A stretch of DNA of 5,841 bases from Actinomycetes bacterium (GTDB lineage Bacteria > Actinomycetota > Actinomycetes > Propionibacteriales > Propionibacteriaceae), in NCBI GenBank assembly GCA_009785885.1, contig WQUE01000105.1, positions 1 to 5,841 on the forward strand. Direction: 5' to 3'. Each line of letters begins with the position of its first letter. Position 1 is the first letter of the stretch. A program made the translations under genes and the position numbers. The notes below the pieces were generated by a model, which did no database searches, was not told the DNA's origin, and worked only from the letters and a program-made list of their open reading frames with translations. Positions 1 through 5,406 of the stretch are shown here, one piece after another.

Positions 1-1035
1 GCCCGCGCCGACGACTACCTGCGGTTGTTCAACGCCACGACGCTGCCGTTCTACCTTGGCCGCTTCGAGTCGGTGCGCGGCCGGCCCGACACCGCCCGGC
101 TGCACGCCGCCGCCACCTGGTTCGCCGAACGGGGCGTGCACGTGAAGGGCCACCCGCTCGTGTGGCACACGGCCACCCCCGCCTGGCTGAACGCGCTGCC
201 GGCCGTCCAGGTGGAGCAGGCCCTCCGGGACCGCATCCGGCGTGACGTGACCGACTTCGCGGGCGTGATCGACTGCTGGGATGCGATCAACGAGGCCGTC
301 ATCATGCCGATGTTCTCCGCCGAGGACAACGGCGTCACCCGGCTGGCCCGCGAGCGGGGCCGCATCGCGATGGTGCGACTCGCGGTCGAGGAGGCCCGGG
401 CTGCCAACCCACGCGCCACGCTGCTCCTGAACGACTTCGACCTCGGCCCCGACTATGAGCAGCTCATCGGGGACGTGCTGGACGCCGGCATCCGTCTGGA
501 CGCGGTCGGCCTCCAGACCCACATGCACCAGGGCTTCCGCGGCGCCGAGGCGCTCTGGGCGATCGCCGACCGCTTCGCCCGTTTCGGCCTGCCGCTGCAC
601 TTCACCGAGACGTCCCTCGTGTCGGGGCACCTGATGCCCCCGGACATCGTCGACCTGAACGACTACCAGGTCGACGTCTGGCCCTCCACCCCGGATGGCG
701 AGGCCCGCCAGGCCGAGGAGATCAGCCTGCACTACCGCACGCTAGTCGCCCACCCGGCAGTCGCCGCGATCGTCTACTGGGGCCTGTCCGACGCCCACGC
801 CTGGCTCGGCGCCCCCAGCGGGCTGCTCCGCGCCGACGGTTCACGCAAGCCGTCCCACGACGTCCTGCAGCGGCTGATCAAGGGGCAATGGTGGGTCGGG
901 CCGGCCGAGGGACGCACCGACGGCGAGGGACGCCTCCGCCTCACGGGTTTCCGCGGCACGTACGCGGTGACGGCCGCCGGCCACCGCCGGATCCTGTCCC
1001 TGGACGCCGGCGACCAGACGGTGCGACAGGCTTGA
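1..1035 (+). CDS. GH10 family glycoside hydrolase (endo-1,4-beta-xylanase-like), 5'-truncated by window edge
   Basis: The frame is open from base 1 to the TGA at 1033-1035, giving 344 in-window residues; the true start lies upstream. GH10 enzymes are retaining (beta/alpha)8-barrel hydrolases that cut beta-1,4-xylan or related glycans. Numbering from the first in-window codon, I see the GH10 landmarks in order: HPLVWH at 51-56; WDAINE at 93-98, with E98 the expected acid/base; LNDFDL at 143-148; QTHMH at 172-176; HFTET at 200-204, with E203 the expected nucleophile; and YWGLSDAHAWL at 259-269 followed by KPSHDVL. The nucleophile context TETS differs from the common TELD of characterised xylanases, so the substrate is uncertain. 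After the barrel a short tail (about 296-344) looks beta-rich and contains WW and GFRGTY. Any signal peptide would be off the edge. The gene is convergent with apt, 7 nt apart, and is probably not functionally linked to it. The family call is solid; xylan as substrate is inferred. Confidence 0.9.
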   Translation, partial: ARADDYLRLFNATTLPFYLGRFESVRGRPDTARLHAAATWFAERGVHVKGHPLVWHTATPAWLNALPAVQVEQALRDRIRRDVTDFAGVIDCWDAINEAVIMPMFSAEDNGVTRLARERGRIAMVRLAVEEARAANPRATLLLNDFDLGPDYEQLIGDVLDAGIRLDAVGLQTHMHQGFRGAEALWAIADRFARFGLPLHFTETSLVSGHLMPPDIVDLNDYQVDVWPSTPDGEARQAEEISLHYRTLVAHPAVAAIVYWGLSDAHAWLGAPSGLLRADGSRKPSHDVLQRLIKGQWWVGPAEGRTDGEGRLRLTGFRGTYAVTAAGHRRILSLDAGDQTVRQA

Positions 1036-1042
1036 CGGCGGC

Positions 1043-1582
1043 TCAGCAGGACAGCACGGAGGTGACGCTGGTCAGGCCGTGCTCGGCGAGGAACGCCCGG
1101 CCCGGGAGTTCAGCCAGTTCGATCAGCACCGACACGTGATAGGGGATGGCACCGGCGCGCCGGATCAGGTCGGCGGCCGCCACGATCGTGCCGCCGCTGG
1201 CCAGCAGGTCGTCGACCACGAGCACCCGCTGGCCCGGCTTCAGCGCGTCGACGTGGATCGCCAGCGTGCTGGTGCCGTACTCCAGGTCGAACGTCTCCTC
1301 GTACACGGCCGACGGCAGCTTGCCAGGCTTGCGCACGGGCACGAAACCGCACCCGAGCGCCATCGCGATCGGCGTACCGAACAGGAAACCGCGCGACTCG
1401 ATGCCGGCCACGACATCGATGCCCTCCGGCATGCCGTCCATCATCGCCGACAGCGCCACCTTGAAACCGGCCGGTGAGCCGAGCAGCGGTGTGATGTCCT
1501 TGAACTGGATGCCCGGCTTGGGGAAATCGGGCACGTTGCGGATCAGGCGGGCGATCTTCGCCCCCGCGTCGGTCATCGTCAC
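1043..1582 (-). CDS. apt: Adenine phosphoribosyltransferase
   Basis: This cytoplasmic purine-salvage enzyme converts adenine and PRPP to AMP and pyrophosphate. The 179-residue product has the usual family length. Visible motifs are FPKPGIQFKDITPLL (20-34), the conserved N-terminal APT signature; ESRGF (62-66); VRKPGKLP (83-90); the loop around EYGTSTLAIH (101-110); and the PRPP-binding motif VLVVDDLLASGGT (120-132), with its paired Asp and terminal G-G-T. The GTG at 1582 overlaps the secF stop as GTGA, a common sign of translational coupling. An in-frame ATG two codons later (1576-1574) is an alternative start: a purine-rich AAAGAAG lies about 5 nt before it, whereas nothing is well spaced for the GTG. 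The protein differs by only two residues either way. It is the last gene of the yajC-secD-secF-apt group; relA, often next in actinobacteria, is not present downstream. Confidence 0.96.
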   Translation of the reverse strand: MTMTDAGAKIARLIRNVPDFPKPGIQFKDITPLLGSPAGFKVALSAMMDGMPEGIDVVAGIESRGFLFGTPIAMALGCGFVPVRKPGKLPSAVYEETFDLEYGTSTLAIHVDALKPGQRVLVVDDLLASGGTIVAAADLIRRAGAIPYHVSVLIELAELPGRAFLAEHGLTSVTSVLSC

Positions 1583-2823
1583 TTCTTTCGCTGGCTGCGC
1601 GACTGCCGCACGGGCTGCGGCCGGCCTGCCGCCACCTCATCCGTGGTGCGCACAGGCACCGGGGCGGACGTGACGGGGATCACCGGGCTGGCGAGCGTCA
1701 CCGGCGCCTCGGCCGGAACGACCGTGGCCGAGATCCGGGCCGCGCTGCGGGCAGCCCGCTTCGCGAGCGCCTCGCGGTGTGCCCGCATGCCGGGCTCGGC
1801 CTCCTTGAGGATCGCCAGGATCGGCGTGGCGATGAAGATCGACGACCAGGCGCCGGTGATGATCCCGACGAGCATGGCCAGACCGAGGTCGGGCAGCGGG
1901 CCCTGCCCGCCGAGGTACGTCACGCCGGCGAACAGGATCGCCGCGACCGGCAGCACGGCGATGATCGTCGTGTTGATCGACCGCACGAACACCTGGTTCA
2001 CGGCCTTGTCCGCCGCCTGCGTGTAGGTCTGGTCGCTCCGGGTGAGGTCGGTCGTGTTCTCGCGGACCTTGTCGAACACCACCACGTTGTCGTACAGCGA
2101 ATAGCCGAGGATCGTGAGCACGCCCGTGATCGTCGCCGGGGTGACCGCGAAGCCGACGAGGGCATAGATGCCGACCGTGACGATGAGGTCGTGGATCAGC
2201 CCGATCATCGCCGCCGCCGACATCTTCCAGTTTCGGAAGTACAACCCGATGAGCAACGCGACGAGCACCAAGAAGATGACGAGCGCCTGGATGCCCTTCT
2301 GCGTCACCTGACTACCCCAGGACGGCCCGACGAGCGTGTAGCCGACCTTCTCCGGGGTCGTCCCCGCCTTCGCCGCGAGCGCGTCGCGCAGCGTCGTCGT
2401 CTCGTCGGTCGTCAAGGTGCGCACCTCGACGACGACCGTGGACGTGTTGGTCATCGTCGTGATGGTCGTCGCGTTCATGTCGGGCAGGCCGGTGTCGGTG
2501 ACCACCTGCTGATAGTCGCCGATGGTTCCCTGGGTGATCGAGGCGACCTCGACCTTGAACTGCGTGCCGCCCTTGAACTCGATGCCGAGGTTGAGACCCC
2601 GCCAGAACAGGCCGACGACGCACGCCACGAGCAGGACGCCGGAGATCGCGAACCAGATGGCCCGCTTGCCGATGAAGTCGATGTCGAAATCCGACACGTA
2701 CAGCCGGTGGGCGAAACTCATGTGGTCGGCCTTGCGCGCCCGGGACGTCGACCCGGCGTCGAGCTGTTCGACGTTCAGGTCGCCCGTCAGGACGTCGTCC
2801 GGTGAGGTGGATTGCTGGCTCAT
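1579..2823 (-). CDS. secF: Protein translocase subunit SecF
   Basis: SecF is a membrane protein of the RND-like SecDF complex that helps pull exported proteins across the membrane using the proton gradient. The 414-residue product shows the SecF plan: TM1 about 55-74; the FKGGT signature at 83-87; an extracytoplasmic region about 88-175; then TM2 about 177-195, TM3 about 201-222 containing the HD pair (211-212), TM4 about 227-248 leading into GYSLYDNVVVFDKVREN (240-256), TM5 about 283-304 and TM6 about 316-338. Two parts go beyond the conserved core: an N-terminal stretch of about 34 polar residues, and a C-terminal tail of about 70 residues rich in Ala, Pro, Val and Arg that ends in QRKK. 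The ATG start is supported by AAGGAGG 8 nt upstream, so the N-terminal extension is probably real; M35 would be the shorter alternative. The gene starts 3 nt after the secD stop, in the same frame, and overlaps apt by 4 nt. Confidence 0.97.
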   Translation of the reverse strand: MSQQSTSPDDVLTGDLNVEQLDAGSTSRARKADHMSFAHRLYVSDFDIDFIGKRAIWFAISGVLLVACVVGLFWRGLNLGIEFKGGTQFKVEVASITQGTIGDYQQVVTDTGLPDMNATTITTMTNTSTVVVEVRTLTTDETTTLRDALAAKAGTTPEKVGYTLVGPSWGSQVTQKGIQALVIFLVLVALLIGLYFRNWKMSAAAMIGLIHDLIVTVGIYALVGFAVTPATITGVLTILGYSLYDNVVVFDKVRENTTDLTRSDQTYTQAADKAVNQVFVRSINTTIIAVLPVAAILFAGVTYLGGQGPLPDLGLAMLVGIITGAWSSIFIATPILAILKEAEPGMRAHREALAKRAARSAARISATVVPAEAPVTLASPVIPVTSAPVPVRTTDEVAAGRPQPVRQSRSQRKK

Positions 2824-2826
2824 GGC

Positions 2827-4797
2827 TCAGGCCTCCTTCGATGCCGTGGCGGCCCGGACCGCACGGACGGTGCGGCGACCGCGCAACGCCTCGGGGCTCA
2901 CGCCGAGGTGGGCGGGATCGAAGCCGCTCATGGGGTGCCCGCTGGAGTAGAACGCTGTGCGGGCCAGCAGGGACATCAGCGGCTTGCTGAAGAAGAACAC
3001 GATGAACAGGTCGATCGCGGTGGTCACGAACAGCGTGAACGCGAAGCCCTTCACCGTGGCGACCGACAAGATGAACAGCACGATCGCGCTGAGCAACTGG
3101 ACCGCGTCGGCGATCACGATCGTGCCGCGGGCTTTCACCCAGCCGCTCTCCACCGAATGCTGCAGCGAGTAGCCCTCGCGTATCTCGTCACGTATTCGCT
3201 CGAAGTAGATGATGAACGAGTCCGCGGTCACGCCGATCGCCATGATCACACCGGCGATGCCGGGCAAGCTCAGGGCGAAGCTGATGGTCTGCCCCAGGAT
3301 CACCACCACCGCGTAGGTGATCAACGCCGCGCTGGCCAGCGACCCGAGGACGATCACCGACAGGGCCCGATAGTAGATCGCCGAATAGACGAGCACCAGG
3401 ATCAAGCCGATGACGCCCGCGATGATGCCGGCGCGCAGCTGCTCGCCGCCGAGCGTCGGGGACACCGTGTCGACGTTGCCGACGTCGAACGTCAGGGGCA
3501 GGGCGCCGTAGCGCAGCACGCGGGCCAGGTTCTGGGCCGAGTCCTGGTTGATGCCGCCACCGGAGATCTTCGCGCTGCCCGTCGTGATCGCACCCTCGGA
3601 GACGCCGGGCGCCGAGATCACCTGGCCGTCGAGCACGATCGCGAACTGGTTGGTCGGATTGGAGGCTCCGCTGCTGGACAGGTAGTTGTTGTACAGGTGC
3701 GTGGTCGCCGCCGCGAACTGGGCGGTGCCGACCGCGTCGAACGTCAGGTCGACCTCCCAGGCCAGCTGGCCCTGCGGGATGCCGGCCTGCGCGTTGTTCA
3801 CATGCTGGCCGGAGATGATCACGGGGCCGAGCAGGTACTTGGCCACGTACTTCGGGCTGCCGTCGGCGTTGTTGCCGTCCGTGCTGCACGCGAACAACGG
3901 CTGGTCCCACACGTCCGGGAACGGTTGTCCGCATTGCCACGTGCCGAAGTCGGTCTGATCCTTGGCGGACGGCTGCCAGTTCATCAGCGTGTACAGCAGG
4001 CCCTGGGCGTTCGGGTCGGTCGTGGGCGAACTGGGGCGCGGCGCCGGCGGGGCCGTCGGCAGCGCCGGGACCGGACGCTGCTTCGCGCTGCTGGCCGCGG
4101 GCGTCGGGCTGGACGAGGACGACGGCGTCGGCGACTCGGTGGGGGTGGTGGTCGGTGTCGCCGGTGCGGGCTGGGCCGCCGCGTCGATCGCGTACACGTT
4201 GCGGAAGCCCAGCTGGGCCGTCCGGCCGACGAGGCTCACCAACTGGTCGCCGGCGACGTTCGGCGCGGCGACCTGGATCTGGTTGTTGTTCTGGATGGTG
4301 ACCTGGGCCTCGCCGACACCCATGGAGTCCACACGCTCCTGGATGATCTGCTGGGCCTGCTGCATCGCATCCGCCATCGTCCAGTTGCTCTTGCCGCCAC
4401 CGTTCGGGCCCGGGGTCGTCGCGCCGGGCGTGGCGGTGTCACCCGGTTCCACGGACGGGGCGCCACTGATGGTCGGCGTCGCACCGGCCGTGTCGGTGGG
4501 GTTCGGGCTGGTTGTCGGCGTCGCCGAACCGCTCGGGGTGGCTGTGTCGGTCGCGCCGGGCGTCGGGGATGGCGACGGAGGATTCGTGTCGGTCGTGAGC
4601 GGGCCGTTGGGTGCATTGGCCGTGACGTCGGTCGTCCGGGCTGTCAACGTCACGGTCGTGCCGCCGCGCAGGTCGAGACCCAACTGCGGCGCCCAGGACC
4701 GCGTGACCGCCATGAGTCCGTACAGGAGCACGATGACGACCGCGAAGGCGATCAGTTTGCGCAACGGCGCGAAGTTCTGTGCTGAGTTCCTTGCCAC
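2827..4797 (-). CDS. secD: Protein translocase subunit SecD
   Basis: SecD partners SecF and YajC at the SecYEG channel and carries the large extracytoplasmic domain that grips emerging preproteins. The product is 656 residues, long for an actinobacterial SecD. Visible in order: TM1 about 14-32; LGLDLRGGT (39-47), the SecD signature; a P/T/S/G-rich insert about 56-137; the first head region with IIQERVDSMGVGEAQV (151-166); a second P/S/T-rich stretch about 206-262; the rest of the large periplasmic-type domain including C289 and C304, which could pair; then five membrane segments about 455-475, 479-500, 505-530, 560-580 and 586-608. The fourth of the six membrane segments ends with IGVTADSFIIYFERIRDE (521-538), the conserved motif linked to proton coupling. 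I chose the GTG at 4797 because it sits 13 nt after the yajC stop, has GAGGA 10 nt upstream, and gives the usual short N-terminus before TM1. The frame stays open to 4887, but that extension would overlap yajC and looks non-native. Confidence 0.96.
   Translation of the reverse strand: MARNSAQNFAPLRKLIAFAVVIVLLYGLMAVTRSWAPQLGLDLRGGTTVTLTARTTDVTANAPNGPLTTDTNPPSPSPTPGATDTATPSGSATPTTSPNPTDTAGATPTISGAPSVEPGDTATPGATTPGPNGGGKSNWTMADAMQQAQQIIQERVDSMGVGEAQVTIQNNNQIQVAAPNVAGDQLVSLVGRTAQLGFRNVYAIDAAAQPAPATPTTTPTESPTPSSSSSPTPAASSAKQRPVPALPTAPPAPRPSSPTTDPNAQGLLYTLMNWQPSAKDQTDFGTWQCGQPFPDVWDQPLFACSTDGNNADGSPKYVAKYLLGPVIISGQHVNNAQAGIPQGQLAWEVDLTFDAVGTAQFAAATTHLYNNYLSSSGASNPTNQFAIVLDGQVISAPGVSEGAITTGSAKISGGGINQDSAQNLARVLRYGALPLTFDVGNVDTVSPTLGGEQLRAGIIAGVIGLILVLVYSAIYYRALSVIVLGSLASAALITYAVVVILGQTISFALSLPGIAGVIMAIGVTADSFIIYFERIRDEIREGYSLQHSVESGWVKARGTIVIADAVQLLSAIVLFILSVATVKGFAFTLFVTTAIDLFIVFFFSKPLMSLLARTAFYSSGHPMSGFDPAHLGVSPEALRGRRTVRAVRAATASKEA
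2832..2838 (-). promoter_or_regulatory. Ribosome binding site of secF
   Basis: On the - strand AAGGAGG ends 8 nt before the secF ATG. It is a near-perfect Shine-Dalgarno sequence located inside the last codons of secD. It fixes the secF start and argues for independent initiation at secF despite the very short secD-secF gap. Confidence 0.85.
4012..4182 (-). repeat. Low-complexity Pro/Ser/Thr/Ala linker in SecD (second)
   Basis: Codons for SecD residues about 206-262 encode a disordered-looking tract with runs such as PATPTTTPTESPTP and SSSSS. It interrupts the extracytoplasmic domain between FRNVYAID and the following LLYTLMNW segment. Streptomyces-type SecD proteins, as I recall, also carry a variable low-complexity linker near this place, so this one is expected in kind. 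It is coding sequence, not a separate element. Confidence 0.75.
4387..4632 (-). repeat. Low-complexity Pro/Thr/Ser/Gly insert in SecD (first)
   Basis: Codons for SecD residues about 56-137 encode a tract with no hydrophobic core, built from irregular units such as DTATP (84-88 and again 120-124), SATPTTSP and GATTPGP. It lies directly after the LDLRGGT signature and before the conserved helix that begins MADAMQQAQQII. In the SecD family these two elements are usually separated by a much shorter segment, so this is an insertion of about 70-80 residues. The reading frame is intact throughout. Confidence 0.8.
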
Positions 4798-4807
4798 TGT
4801 CGCTTCA

Positions 4808-4812
4808 TCCTC
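4808..4812 (-). promoter_or_regulatory. Ribosome binding site deciding the secD start
   Basis: On the - strand GAGGA lies 10 nt before the GTG at 4797 and overlaps the end of yajC by its stop codon. It supports the GTG start of secD over the upstream in-frame starts inside yajC. The spacing is slightly long, so the site is of moderate strength. Confidence 0.55.
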
Positions 4813-5281
4813 AGTTCTTCGCCACGGTGGGCTCGTCGGGGGCGATCGTTGCCGTCGGATCATCCGGCACGTCGGAGGACATCGCATCGCCGCGCCACAG
4901 CGCGGGGTTGTCGGTGCCGTCGCCGAGGTCGTCCGGAAGAACGCCGCCGGGCACGGCGGCCGTCCCGTAGGGTGTGTCCGCGATGCCCGGTTGGGCGGCC
5001 TCGGCGTACTCGAACTCCTCGTCCTCCGGCTTCATGACCTTCACGATCACCTGCTTGAGCACGGTCACGTCGGTGCCGGGGGCCAACTCGACGACGACCT
5101 GGGCGTCGCCCATCGCCTGGATAGTGCCGATGATGCCGCTTGACAACAGCACACGGGCACCCGGCCCGAGGTTCGCCATCATCGCCTTCTGCTCATCCGT
5201 GCGTTTCTTCTGGGGCCGGATCATCATGAAATAGATGAAGGCGACGAAGATCGCGCCGAGAAACAGGTATTCCCACCCCAT
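4811..5281 (-). CDS. yajC: Preprotein translocase subunit YajC
   Basis: YajC is a small single-span membrane protein that co-purifies with SecDF and associates with the SecYEG translocon. The 156-residue product has the family pattern: an N-terminal membrane segment about 4-20 (YLFLGAIFVAFIYFMM), then the hallmark RPQKKR (22-27), and the compact cytoplasmic domain with LGPGARVLLSSGIIGTI (38-54) and VVVELAPGTDVTV (62-74). From about 85 onward there is an acidic, Pro/Gly/Asp-rich tail of some 70 residues, which makes it longer than the roughly 110 residues of the E. coli protein; such tails vary in actinobacteria. The ATG at 5281 is the first possible start, since an in-frame TGA lies two codons upstream. 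A GGGGGA sequence 7 nt before it serves as ribosome binding site. It is the first gene of the yajC-secD-secF-apt group, 125 nt after ruvB. Confidence 0.95.
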   Translation of the reverse strand: MGWEYLFLGAIFVAFIYFMMIRPQKKRTDEQKAMMANLGPGARVLLSSGIIGTIQAMGDAQVVVELAPGTDVTVLKQVIVKVMKPEDEEFEYAEAAQPGIADTPYGTAAVPGGVLPDDLGDGTDNPALWRGDAMSSDVPDDPTATIAPDEPTVAKN

Positions 5282-5288
5282 GAGTCAA

Positions 5289-5294
5289 TCCCCC
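5289..5294 (-). promoter_or_regulatory. Ribosome binding site of yajC
   Basis: On the - strand GGGGGA lies 7 nt before the yajC ATG. It is a purine-rich, partial match to the Shine-Dalgarno consensus at correct spacing. Confidence 0.6.
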
Positions 5295-5331
5295 GCATGA
5301 ACGCGGCGCCCGTCGTCAGGCGCACCAGACG

Positions 5332-5337
5332 AGTGTA
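5332..5337 (-). promoter_or_regulatory. Candidate -10 element upstream of yajC
   Basis: On the - strand TACACT, preceded by GG, fits the TANNNT pattern of a sigma-70-type -10 box. It would place a transcription start near 5325 and a leader of about 45 nt before yajC. I see no good -35 match at 16-18 nt upstream; that region falls in the hairpin at 5349-5366. Actinobacterial promoters often lack a clear -35, so this is possible but weak. Confidence 0.3.
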
Positions 5338-5348
5338 CCGGGTCGGCC

Positions 5349-5366
5349 CCCGACTCCCTAGTCGGG
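5349..5366 (-). terminator. Perfect 7-bp hairpin after ruvB, possible terminator or leader structure
   Basis: CCCGACT and AGTCGGG form a perfect inverted repeat around a 4-nt loop, about 40 nt beyond the ruvB stop. In the direction of ruvB transcription it is not followed by a T-run; on the other strand a short CTTTCC follows. It may act as a U-less terminator or slow polymerase between ruvB and yajC. The structure is certain as sequence; its role is inferred. Confidence 0.45.
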
Positions 5367-5406
5367 CTTTCCTCGGTGGGTCCGGCGCCGCGCACCCGCC
5401 ACCGGC

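Noticed and set aside
977..990. Small inverted repeat CCGGC-CACC-GCCGG near the GH10 3' end as a terminator for apt
   Set aside because: The stem is only 5 bp, lies inside the GH10 coding region and has no T-rich tail on either strand; such stems are common by chance at this GC content.
1777..2805. A 342-codon open frame on the + strand opposite secF
   Set aside because: The translation is a run of Arg, Asp, His and Glu typical of an out-of-frame reading, while secF motifs and membrane segments fill the - strand.
4387..4632. The repetitive tract in secD as a CRISPR array or true tandem repeat
   Set aside because: There is no fixed unit length or spacer pattern. The similarity comes from repeated use of GTC/GGC-type codons for Thr, Pro, Ala and Gly, and the reading frame is continuous.
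2812..4785. A 657-codon open frame on the + strand opposite secD
   Set aside because: Its translation is Arg/His/Asp/Gly-rich with no recognisable domain, as expected for an antisense shadow of a high-GC gene. The opposite strand carries clear SecD motifs over the same span.
4798..4887. Upstream in-frame extension of secD to an ATG at 4887
   Set aside because: It would overlap yajC, encodes an Arg/Pro-rich stretch unlike any SecD N-terminus, and the GTG at 4797 has a ribosome binding site and normal spacing to TM1.
3962..5143. A 393-codon + strand frame opposite secD and yajC with hydrophobic Val/Gly stretches
   Set aside because: The Val/Gly runs are the antisense of the Pro/Thr/Ser codons of the SecD insert. 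The frame crosses two real genes and shows no domain of its own.
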